Below, piece after piece: positions 1 to 7,860 of a stretch of 64,000 bases of DNA. Positions within the stretch are counted from its first letter, which is position 1. Each line of letters starts with the position of its first letter. The position numbers and the translations under genes were made by a program. A model generated the notes under the pieces. That model saw only the letters and a list, made by a program, of their open reading frames with translations, had not been told where the DNA came from and searched no databases. The stretch is from Paraphysomonas bandaiensis (taxonomy: Eukaryota > Chrysophyceae): the NCBI GenBank assembly GCA_965644295.1, contig CBFFRP010000180.1, positions 44,794 through 108,793 on the forward strand, read 5' to 3'.

Positions 1-1194
1 TGCGCTGGGCAGTGATGGCAAGAGCCACTGTCACTGTTGCCAATAGGCCCTCAGGAACATTGGCCACAATGATACCAATAGTGAAAATGGCAGCTTTTAG
101 AGGTGGATACCCTGAGATACAATCGTCAATGTCAGGCAGCAATTCATAACCTCTTACCGATGATGATGGCAATGATGAAAAACGCGATTCCGATGGAGAG
201 AGCAATAACGGAAATGATTCCTACAAATCTCTTAATCTCCTGCTTCAACAGGGTGTCTGGCTTTTCTCCCTTCGTAGTGCGCTCCGCAATAGCCCCAATG
301 GCTGTGTCGTCACCTGTTCTCACCACAACACCTTTGCCCACGCCCTCAGTACAATTGGTACTGAAAAACGCCACATTCCTACCAACCAAGCACAAATCTC
401 ACAACCTCTTTATTGCAGGGTAAGAATCATACCTGGATCGTTCGGGAAGGTCGTCCGTCTTGCTAGGACCGCGCTTCTGAGGCTCACTCTCACCAGTTAA
501 AGATGAGTTGTCAACTTTTATGCCATTGCTCTCCAGCACTATCACATCAGCCGCCACCTTAAACCCCTTCTCAATCTTGACAACATCTCCAACGACCACC
601 TGGTCGGCATTCATTCGCCTGCAACAAAAACACATAACAACACATTACACAAGTCGACGAAGCGATTCACCTGTAGACGCCATCGCGCAACACATCACAC
701 TCCGCCGCTGAGAGCTTAAGAAAACCCGCCATCACCGAATCAGACTTAAACTCCTGATAGAATGAAAAAATCCCAGTAATGATTACCACAGCCACCAACA
801 CAATCCCCAACGTGAAGTTCTCAACATCGGCATTGATGCTATAGACGATAAAACACAGCACCGCACCGGCCCATAGCAACAGAGCAAAACCCCCAAACAA
901 ATGCTCCAAAAACTTAACCCACAGTGGAGTTCGCTTTGGCGGAGTAAGCGCATTGGGTCCATCTCTCTCCAATCGAGCCGCTGCCTCCTCAGCACTCAAT
1001 CCAGTCGAGAAATCAACTCCAAGTTGCTCGGAGAGCTCCTGATGGCTTAAAAAGTGTTCTGTTATAGCCTTTGATTTAGCCACTGCCTCTTCCACCTCTA
1101 GTGCGGTGCCCTTCTCATCGACCCCTTTGGGAGATGCTGATTCAGGCCCAGCGAGCTCTTCTTGAGAGGATAATTCGATTTTCTTCATTGACAT
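1..1194 (-). CDS. P-type cation ATPase (P2C, Na+/K+ or H+/K+ type), N-terminal part, partial
   Basis: This is the 5' part of an ion-pump gene running off the left edge. Four exons can be read on the minus strand: 671-1194, 433-618, 158-378 and 1-111, separated by 46-54 nt GT-AG introns. The protein shows an N-terminal cation-ATPase domain ([13 protein letters not shown]), first membrane segments ([10 protein letters not shown]), the actuator motif SLTGESEPQ that carries the TGES phosphatase loop, FFSTNCTEG, and in exon 4 [17 protein letters not shown] of transmembrane helix 4. These are hallmarks of the P2C subgroup that includes the Na+/K+-ATPase alpha subunit. The phosphorylated DKTG motif would lie beyond the edge. 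The start ATG at 1194 gives an acidic cytosolic tail. Ion specificity cannot be decided from this half. Confidence 0.93.
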
Positions 1195-2012
1195 CTCGCT
1201 ATCACTGTATCTGCTGCGTGTATGAGTTAAGCAGATGGAGGGATGTTATGTGATGCGGTACACTGTCTAATAGGGTGATATACGTGTGCTTCAGGTCAAT
1301 AGTATCACTCTGTGAATTATGGTCATGCCTGATTATGAAGAGCGTCGAGTGGGATGCAATCGCCATTTGTTTGTCCATGCTGATGCTTGTTCGTACACAG
1401 ACTACATAAATTAGATATGGAATACACCGCAGCACTACACCACCGGCATATCTGCAGTACGTCAGCCCATATGTTTCCACTCCACCCAAACCTCACGTTC
1501 CTAACGGCATCTTCTCTATGTGCCAAAATCAGGCCACTTACACTGCATCTACTACGTATTCTAGTATACACTGTCGTATACTCTGTAGGGACAGTATTTT
1601 AGAAATATAGAAATTGGTGATTTTGCAGTAGAAGTGTGCGATAATGCCGGTTTCTTAAAGTTATGGACGTTTTATGCCGAATATCTAGATATCACCTTCT
1701 TCAGTTTTTGCAAGAACTCAAACATTGTAAACCCCATCATCCCATCGTCCCATTCATACGGATATCAACAGGAGATTGGCAGTATGAAGTTGCACAATCT
1801 ACACAGTACACATCATACATATGCGGGTATACATATGTATACACATATACATTATACGTATACATACGATACATACCATACATACATATATAAACACACC
1901 ATATATACATATATACTGACAGTGTACATTGTCAACAAGACAACCGCACAACATCCAGCCCACTGCACCTGCTCTCTATTTTCTCCTTTCAGAAGGAACT
2001 GATTGTCTTAGA
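1195..2012. other. Intergenic region between divergent genes
   Basis: No coding evidence. It lies between the divergent starts of the P-type ATPase and the small secreted protein. From about 1800 to 1920 there is a degenerate run of ATAC/TACA-like tetranucleotides, a short and decayed version of the huge arrays at 25.1, 33.4 and 44.8 kb. Confidence 0.6.
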
Positions 2013-2589
2013 ATGAAACGGCTCTTCACTCTGTTGATGTTGATGGCGTGGTGTGTTGCTGTGTACGGCAAGAAGAGAGGCACTGGGGTGCGTAGAGCCC
2101 AACTGTAACATTTCCTCTCACGAGGTTGCGGTGATCAGGTTGATCGAGCCTGGAAAAACAAGCGACTGCAGTGTGAGAAGTTTGAGTGCTCGTATACAGT
2201 GCTGGACGAAGCGATGAACTGCATCAACAACTGCACCTCGCCGATGTGTTATCAGGTGAGCCATGCCCCTCGCAAGAGTCACATCGCCAGATTACCGTAA
2301 CTAAATGTCACCTTGTTGTCCTTATCAGTGCCCTGCTAGTAGCTTTCAACTATATCGCGATCAGCATTGTCGTGTATAGAGATGTATGCAACTAATCCTA
2401 CTGTAGGAAGTATATGGCTCCTCTCCATTGGAAGATGGTGAGGTGGACGACAAGAGGAACCGTTTATTCACGGCTTGTCTTAGGAAGGAGAGTAAAAATA
2501 TGAAAAGGGTAATTGTCATGTTGATTTCCGTTATTTACTTTTTACATGCCATATAGAATAAACCATCGGCGTCATCTGATAAAACGTAG
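2013..2589 (+). CDS. Small secreted cysteine-rich protein (DUF4787-like)
   Basis: I read four exons: 2013-2087, 2139-2255, 2407-2508 and 2557-2589, joined through GT-AG introns of 51, 151 and 48 nt. All junctions keep frame and give 108 residues. Residues 1-19 form a signal peptide (MKRLFTLLMLMAWCVAVYG). The mature part has paired cysteines in CEKFEC, NCINNCTSPMCY and a later single Cys in LFTACLRKE, plus a conserved-looking PLEDGEVDDKR stretch. This pattern matches my memory of a family of small secreted eukaryotic proteins of unknown function (DUF4787-like). The family name is from memory and unverified. The protein is probably secretory and disulphide-bonded. No single ORF shows the whole gene. 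Confidence 0.72.
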
Positions 2590-3090
2590 AAGTGAATCCT
2601 CGATAGATATGTGTATCATTATTAGCAGTGGTTTTTGTATAGTATTAGAACTTAACCGGACCTACAGCCTCATATGCCGTAGTGGAGTGAAGCTGATCGC
2701 GACGTGCTTAAGATGATGAATGTCTTCTACATGGGAACTTTTAATTGTAAGTGTAGTAGACTTCCATCGCAACATAATAATTTTATGTGCATTTCATTCG
2801 GCTGCGGTGCACCAATGTCCACAAGTGATAGAAAACGACAACTGAAATAATAAATATTATCACTGATGCATAGGTAATTAAATGTCCTTATGCACCAGCC
2901 GCTAAGGGTGCTACATTCATGCTGTCACTTGCTCTTGTAGCTCACGGCAACGTTCAAAGTTCAAACCAATCATCTCGACATCCAAACAGCATTTCCATGT
3001 GCTGACCTAAGGAGAAGTTTACATAGAGTAGAGCTGCCAGAAGATAAATGCCTTAGTAGTGAATAGGGGTGCAAGAGTCTGAACTAATGT
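2590..3090. other. Intergenic, left flank of the viral insertion
   Basis: No gene, RNA or clear repeat seen. It ends at the short target duplication (AGCA at 3091-3094) of the inserted virus. Confidence 0.5.
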
Positions 3091-3094
3091 AGCA

Positions 3095-3488
3095 AAAAAA
3101 AAAGCGTGGTGTGGTGCGCTCCGCTTGCAGGCAATGGGGTCCGTTAAATCGAATCCCTAAAACCAATCCTATATTATAATTTTTAAAAAGTAATATAATT
3201 CTTTTTTATATAACATTTTAATAATTCATTTTATATATATCTTTTTTATAATATATTATATATTAAGGGTTGAGGGTTTAGGGTAATTTTCAAGAGAAAT
3301 AAAAATAGATAAAATAGTTATAATTATTATAATATGAGAAAGGGCATCAACCCTATACTCAACACCAGCAGTAAAATAAAATAGAGAGAACAGCAGTAGA
3401 TTCTAAGATTGAAGTCCGCAGTAGCTACAAACGAGCTCGCCACTATACTAACAACGCTATCTAATCTACACAACACGATAGCATCCTC
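3095..3488. repeat. Left terminal inverted repeat of the PLV
   Basis: This pairs with 20341-20734 over its full length with only scattered mismatches near the inner end. It starts with an A-run followed by GCGTGGTGTGG. A very AT-rich centre follows, with a telomere-like GGGTTGAGGGTTTAGGG at about 3267-3283. Its inner part is GC-richer. No gene lies in it. Confidence 0.93.
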
Positions 3489-3567
3489 CTTTCTCTTAAG
3501 TGTTATTCATCATAAGTATCAACGACTAGCAACAATAGTATTTTTAATACTTTACATTTCAAGCAAA

Positions 3568-4146
3568 CTATGCACCAAGCTCATCACGATCAAACAACCC
3601 AGTCATATTGTCGCTTTCATGCCAATCAATTTCTGTCTTCATAAAATGAAGAACAAAATCAATAGCTTTTATTTCATAAGTGTACTTCAATTTCATAGTT
3701 TTGACATAGTTCAGCATTTCCCTCAAAACAGCTTCATCTGCTTCGTATTGATCAAGGGATGAATAGTGTTCAGTGTTTGCAACCCACTCAGGTAAATAGT
3801 TATGCTGAAAAATGGCTGCACCATCATCATTGGTAGCCTCTCTAGCCCATAACTTGGCCTGAAGTCGGACTCCTCTCTCTTTGGCCAATCTGTCGTCTCT
3901 GGCTCGCTGAAATAACCCTTTCAGAGTCCGTTTTCTGTCCAGATCCAACTTGAAAATCATTTGTTTAATATCGTAGAAGGCTAGGTTGTCTTGACTTCTA
4001 TTTCCTGTTGCAATTTTTCCATCTGCCACCATATCATTACTTACTTGTAGTACATGGCGACATAGCTGTTGAGTTGTCATTGTTGCCATATCAGCGCCTG
4101 ACTTTCTAGCCTTCTTACTGGCTTTTCCGATATCGATGTCGTCCAT
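3568..4146 (-). CDS. PLV hypothetical protein, 192 aa
   Basis: I do not recognise this protein. It is charged and predicted mostly helical, with a lysine/arginine-rich middle (KLDLDRKRTLKGLFQRARDDR) and an acidic end (MTGLFDRDELGA). The open frame extends upstream to 4251. I prefer the internal ATG at 4146 because it is preceded by TATATA, as in other genes of the element, and by TTAAAAGT 30 nt upstream, close to the early-type motif of the replication genes. The gene is the first inside the left inverted repeat, and its coding sequence is less AT-rich than its neighbours. Confidence 0.7.
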   Translation of the reverse strand: MDDIDIGKASKKARKSGADMATMTTQQLCRHVLQVSNDMVADGKIATGNRSQDNLAFYDIKQMIFKLDLDRKRTLKGLFQRARDDRLAKERGVRLQAKLWAREATNDDGAAIFQHNYLPEWVANTEHYSSLDQYEADEAVLREMLNYVKTMKLKYTYEIKAIDFVLHFMKTEIDWHESDNMTGLFDRDELGA

Positions 4147-4175
4147 AGTATATATGTAATGGGTAAAGCTTTGTG

Positions 4176-4183
4176 TTAAAAGT
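4176..4183 (-). promoter_or_regulatory. Early-type promoter motif (variant)
   Basis: TTAAAAGT on the plus strand (ACTTTTAA on the coding strand), 30 nt upstream of the preferred ATG at 4146. It is a looser version of the ACTTAA motif. Confidence 0.4.
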
Positions 4184-4305
4184 ATGAGGTTGCCTTGTTG
4201 CAAGAGGTGTTGCAACAGCTTCAGTTTAGATGTGGTATCTTCAATGGACATTTATGATATCTTCAGTGTTGTGTCCTGCATGTCAGCTTCAACTTCAAGA
4301 AAACG

Positions 4306-4541
4306 TCTGTTCACTCATTTTGAGTGAAAACACCCCTCTGTTCACTCATTTTGAGTGAAAACACCCCTTTGTTCACTGGTTTTGAGTGAAAACACCCCTT
4401 TGTTCACTGGTTTTGAGTGAAAACACCCCTTTGTTCACTGGTTTTGAGTGAAAACACCCCTCTGTTCACTAGTTTTGAGTGAGGGGTCACTCATTTTGAG
4501 CGAAAATCCACCCTGTTCACTGGTTTTGTGTGAAAAAACAC
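4306..4541. repeat. 31-bp tandem hairpin repeats
   Basis: Six regular copies begin at 4310, 4341, 4372, 4403, 4434 and 4465 (period exactly 31 bp), followed by two degenerate copies near 4487 and 4515. Each contains an inverted repeat, TTCACTC/GAGTGAA (6-7 bp stem, T-rich loop), followed by AAACACCCC. The array is between the stop of the 51-aa gene and the start of the 192-aa gene. Candidate roles are a replication origin or iterons, a transcription terminator, or a regulatory array; none is proven. Confidence 0.9.
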
Positions 4542-4559
4542 CAATTTCAAGAGAATAAA

Positions 4560-4715
4560 TTAAACGAACTTTAGGCTATTGATTTTATTGTTCGCCTTTT
4601 TTCGTGCTCCGTTTACCTTCTTGTTTACTTTACTCTGAGCACCACTGACCTTCTTGTTCAGTTTGTTCTGAGCGCCTGTAATCTTCTTATTGAATTTTGC
4701 TTTCAATCTGTCCAT
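4560..4715 (-). CDS. PLV 51-aa basic protein with 11-residue repeats
   Basis: This short gene reads from ATG at 4715 to TAA at 4560-4562 and is preceded by TATATA-rich sequence like its neighbours. The product is very basic and consists of about four 11-residue units of the form (N)KK-V/I-x-G-A-Q/R-x-K-x-N. An 11-residue period is typical of long amphipathic helices that lie on membranes or bind polyanions (as in alpha-synuclein and LEA proteins). A role as a DNA-condensing or membrane-active virion component is inference. Regular repeats, a clean start and position within the capsid gene side argue that it is real. Confidence 0.72.
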   Translation of the reverse strand: MDRLKAKFNKKITGAQNKLNKKVSGAQSKVNKKVNGARKKANNKINSLKFV

Positions 4716-4738
4716 AATAATATACCTATATATATTTT

Positions 4739-4742
4739 TCTA
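4739..4742 (+). promoter_or_regulatory. TCTA late-type promoter core
   Basis: TCTA within an AT-rich stretch, with its final A exactly 14 nt before the A of ATG at 4756. Confidence 0.5.
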
Positions 4743-4755
4743 CAGAATATATATA

Positions 4756-5709
4756 ATGAAAGACTTTTATACAGATGAGACATTTACATATGTCGTTACC
4801 ACAGTGAATAAGTCATCAGGAGATAATGCTTCTTGTGAGATACCTATGCTCGCCTTGCTACCTTCAGATGTAGAATACTTTATATGTGTTCCCTTGTATT
4901 TTCAGTCTACAAGTAATTTGTTCTCTATTCCTTCGTCTTCGGCTGTGATTCTGGAGGCTACAGACTTTGTAGAGGTTGGATGTTCAACTCACAAGACATC
5001 ATCATTTAAAGCAGTTACTCCGCCATTATTCGGAAGTGATGGAGGGATGCATCGGTTATCCTTAGTCAATAATATTAATCAAATGAAGTATGTTGTCCGA
5101 AATTTCAACAATAAAACCATTCAGTTTACATTTCGTAATGCTACAGGAATAGGTTTTCCCCAAAACGTCACTGCTCAAGCGGGGTGGGCTAAACAATGGG
5201 TTTTACACCTGTCCTTAACACCTATAAGAGAACATTCACCATGTAAGTATATAATAAGCAATAAACATAAATCATTTACATACACCATTACGAATAAAGG
5301 TGCGGATGGCTCTGCAAATGATTGTTACATTACATTACCACCAATACATGACAATTATAATAGATACTTTGTTGATGTCATTGACTTTAGTGTAGATAAT
5401 TCAACTATAGACAGTGGTTCAGTAAGATACATAAACTTGTACTCTTTCAACTGGGCAGAAAATGGTTATGGAGGATATAACAGTCAAACAGACAGAATGA
5501 TTGTGTGCAGTCCATATATTAGAAATGCCAATGAACCTTCATTATATAGCGGAGATGGAGCTGTATTTATGATAAGCAATATGAAGCAATCTAGAAGAGT
5601 AAGGTTTAAAATGTATGAAGCTACTCAGACGGAAGTTGCAAGCGGTGATGTAGATAGCGGTGCAACAACTTATTACTATATAACATGTAAAATAACGCCT
5701 ATTGACTAG
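4756..5709 (+). CDS. PLV two-domain beta-rich protein, candidate virion component, 317 aa
   Basis: The protein holds two copies of one domain (about residues 1-155 and 160-317). Each opens with an F-T-Y-x-V/I strand, then a G-D/S-A-N-x-C block and a proline-rich I-x-L/M-P motif. The second copy ends with RRVRFKMYE and a Y-Y-I-T-C-K-I-T-P stretch. The next gene carries a third copy. No catalytic residues are evident; the strand-rich pattern suggests a capsid-associated or spike-base protein. The start is ATG 4756, directly after TATATATA and 14 nt after TCTA; an earlier in-frame start at 4690 lies upstream of these signals and is unlikely. It is divergent from the 51-aa gene. Confidence 0.82.
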   Translation: MKDFYTDETFTYVVTTVNKSSGDNASCEIPMLALLPSDVEYFICVPLYFQSTSNLFSIPSSSAVILEATDFVEVGCSTHKTSSFKAVTPPLFGSDGGMHRLSLVNNINQMKYVVRNFNNKTIQFTFRNATGIGFPQNVTAQAGWAKQWVLHLSLTPIREHSPCKYIISNKHKSFTYTITNKGADGSANDCYITLPPIHDNYNRYFVDVIDFSVDNSTIDSGSVRYINLYSFNWAENGYGGYNSQTDRMIVCSPYIRNANEPSLYSGDGAVFMISNMKQSRRVRFKMYEATQTEVASGDVDSGATTYYYITCKITPID

Positions 5710-5717
5710 TAATAATT

Positions 5718-5721
5718 TCTA
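5718..5721 (+). promoter_or_regulatory. TCTA late-type promoter core
   Basis: TCTA with its A 14 nt before the ATG at 5735, the same spacing as at 4739. Confidence 0.5.
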
Positions 5722-5734
5722 TTATAAATATATA

Positions 5735-6190
5735 ATGCAAAATACTCAAAGTTTTACGTATGTTATTTCATCCGCTAATGCAGTTTCAGGAGATGCTGAA
5801 AATTGCTACATAGATTTAGACCCACTACCACAAAATTATGACTGGTACAGTGTTCAATGCACTGGTTTTATAATGAATTGTGAATCATTAGCGGTAGGAC
5901 ATCCTCAATATGTTTTATTGGTAGCCGATGATTTGGCAGAAGATGGATATTATCAAGGATTTGATAGTAACCCATGTGTGCTGTCATATCTCAATACAGA
6001 TGACACCATATCACAAATGACATCAGGGGAAGGGTCTTTGTTTAAAGTAAAGAACTTTAGACAAAAAAGAAGAATACATTTCAGTTTATATGAACCAGAT
6101 TTAACACCTATGGCTGGTGTTGTAGATGACTCTGCAACAACATATTGGTGCATATCATTGCTGTTTACACCTATTTTAGAGTTGAACTAA
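5735..6190 (+). CDS. PLV single-domain beta-rich protein, paralogue of the upstream gene, 151 aa
   Basis: This is a third copy of the domain seen twice in the preceding gene: QSFTYVISS, then SGDAENCYIDL, and near the end QKRRIHFSLYEPD and the ATTYWCISLLFTP strand. It is closest to the second domain upstream. ATG 5735 is chosen because TATATA and TCTA precede it. It begins 25 bp after the upstream stop and ends 12 bp into the convergent fibre gene's tail. Likely a structural or spike-associated protein; function unproven. Confidence 0.82.
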   Translation: MQNTQSFTYVISSANAVSGDAENCYIDLDPLPQNYDWYSVQCTGFIMNCESLAVGHPQYVLLVADDLAEDGYYQGFDSNPCVLSYLNTDDTISQMTSGEGSLFKVKNFRQKRRIHFSLYEPDLTPMAGVVDDSATTYWCISLLFTPILELN

Positions 6191-7813
6191 ATCAATATGC
6201 GTTTTCCAAAATATTGAACCTGATCCTACAGTTTGGAAATTATTATATGTATGAATTTCAAATGTCCAATTATCGGCAACATCTCCAACAGTAAATATAA
6301 GCGGTGCTAGAGTACAACCTACAGTACTAACACTTCCACGATTTGCATCCCATACACCCGGACCATAAAGAGTTGCTCTTTCTAGCGTTCCATTTTTCTT
6401 AACTAATACACGCGCGCGTATATCTGTCCATGATTTAATACCCATGATTTCAAAAGAAACTTGTAGCATGTATCGTCCTGTATACTGAATGTAACCTGAT
6501 GAATCAATCATATTTGAATCACCGCCTGTAGGTGTTGTACTCAATTCCGAAGATGTCATATAATGTCCACCGCTAGATGTTTGATAAGTTGTATTATAAG
6601 CCATGGATGAGAAATAAGTTACTGGATCATCAATTTCTTCCCAATAACAATTTTTTTTGCTAGTTAATGTATCCAAATCCGTTCTATCAGTAGCTGTGAA
6701 CGCTGTTGTTTGAATGGTAGCATCTGGATATTCTACTTTTGTATAACAATTGATGTGATCACATCTTATTTCATCAATTGCGCCTCCTCCACCAGCTTTT
6801 AATAATGTATTGACTGGGAAAGTCCATTCATTTGAACTTCTTGTTATATCATCTAATAATGTGCTATAATCAGAACTAAACGCTTTTGTTTGTTCGCTAG
6901 CATCTGAAAATTCTAGAACACCGCCCGATCCTGTGATTTCAAACCTACAATTACTTCCTGTCATTCTGAATGTGCTTCCTGTACCTGACACAGTATGTAA
7001 TCCATAACTTTTATTTAGTAATAGATCGCTTGAAATAGTTAAATCATCATATCCGCCACCGGTATACGACAAAGGTGTTATAGTTGATTCAATGGTTGCA
7101 ATGTCAGATGTGTTAGTAGCTATGTTGGTTGTATTAGTGGCTATGTTAGATGTATTAGTGGCTATGTTAGATGTATTAGTGGCTATGTTAGATGTATTAG
7201 TGGCTATGTTAGATGTATTGGTTGATATGTTTGATGTGTTAGTCGCTATGTTGGTTGTGTTAGTAGATATATTTGATGTATTGGTTGCTATATTTGATTC
7301 GGCTGTTGAGAGGTCTACATCAATGCTAGCAATATCTGCCGTGTTAGTTGCTATATCACTTGTATTGGTTGCTATGTTAGTTGCGTTCGTTGCTATATCA
7401 CTAGTATTGGTTGCTATATTGGTGGTGTTTGTGGATATATTTGATGTATTGGTTGCTATATTGGTGGTGTTTGTGGATATATTTGATGTATTGGTTGCTA
7501 TATTGGTGGTGTTTGTGGATATATTTGATGTATTAGTTGATATGTTATTTGCATTCGTTGTAAGTTGTGTCTGTGCGTTTGAAGTGAGTCCATCAATATA
7601 ACTCAGTTCAACATCTGTTATAGTTGTGCCATTTGCGACAATACTAGCCCCCGATTGCATTGTTATATCAGTATCAATAATAATATTGCTTGTTTCAAGT
7701 GTGTCTAAATATATATTATCACTTGTTAAACTGCCAGTTGTAATTTCATCTGCTTTTATTGTTTGTAATCCATTCAAAGATGGTATGTTTAATGATGTAT
7801 AACCATTGTTCAT
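6176..7813 (-). CDS. PLV fibre-like attachment protein with heptad repeats, 545 aa
   Basis: The N-terminal ~85 residues include SYIDGLTSNAQTQL, a motif common in phage and giant-virus tail fibres. Residues ~88-245 contain about 20 tandem heptads of the type N-I-A/S-T-N-T-S/T, interrupted once near residue 165. They predict a trimeric coiled coil with Ile and Thr/Asn at the core positions. The C-terminal ~300 residues are glycine/serine-rich and end in a beta-sandwich-like head (SGYIQYTGRYMLQVSFEI and VLVKKNGT) resembling C1q/TNF-type trimeric heads. This is the layout of a host-attachment fibre. ATG 7813 is clean. The heptads derive from 21-bp DNA repeats, so the shaft length may vary between copies. 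Confidence 0.85.
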   Translation of the reverse strand: MNNGYTSLNIPSLNGLQTIKADEITTGSLTSDNIYLDTLETSNIIIDTDITMQSGASIVANGTTITDVELSYIDGLTSNAQTQLTTNANNISTNTSNISTNTTNIATNTSNISTNTTNIATNTSNISTNTTNIATNTSDIATNATNIATNTSDIATNTADIASIDVDLSTAESNIATNTSNISTNTTNIATNTSNISTNTSNIATNTSNIATNTSNIATNTSNIATNTTNIATNTSDIATIESTITPLSYTGGGYDDLTISSDLLLNKSYGLHTVSGTGSTFRMTGSNCRFEITGSGGVLEFSDASEQTKAFSSDYSTLLDDITRSSNEWTFPVNTLLKAGGGGAIDEIRCDHINCYTKVEYPDATIQTTAFTATDRTDLDTLTSKKNCYWEEIDDPVTYFSSMAYNTTYQTSSGGHYMTSSELSTTPTGGDSNMIDSSGYIQYTGRYMLQVSFEIMGIKSWTDIRARVLVKKNGTLERATLYGPGVWDANRGSVSTVGCTLAPLIFTVGDVADNWTFEIHTYNNFQTVGSGSIFWKTHIDLVQL

Positions 7814-7832
7814 AATCGTTATACATTATAAT

Positions 7833-7836
7833 TAGA
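7833..7836 (-). promoter_or_regulatory. TCTA motif upstream of the fibre gene
   Basis: TAGA on the plus strand, that is TCTA in the coding sense, 20 nt before the fibre ATG at 7813. The spacing is looser than the usual 14 nt. Confidence 0.35.
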
Positions 7837-7860
7837 AATTAAAATTAAGCAATGTGTTTA

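Noticed and set aside
1634-2395. Open frames in 1634-2002 and 2186-2395
   Set aside because: They run through ATAC-like repeats or across the introns of the small secreted protein gene in a different frame.
4147-4251. N-terminal extension of the 192-aa PLV protein from the upstream ATG at 4251
   Set aside because: TATA-rich and early-type signals sit inside this stretch just before the ATG at 4146, so the downstream start is preferred; not excluded.
4306-4541. CRISPR array
   Set aside because: The whole 31-bp unit is repeated with no variable spacers, and this is eukaryotic/viral DNA.
7092-7601. 169-codon plus-strand frame opposite the fibre gene
   Set aside because: It is the antisense of the 21-bp fibre repeats; the minus strand has the clean start, fibre motifs and structured head.
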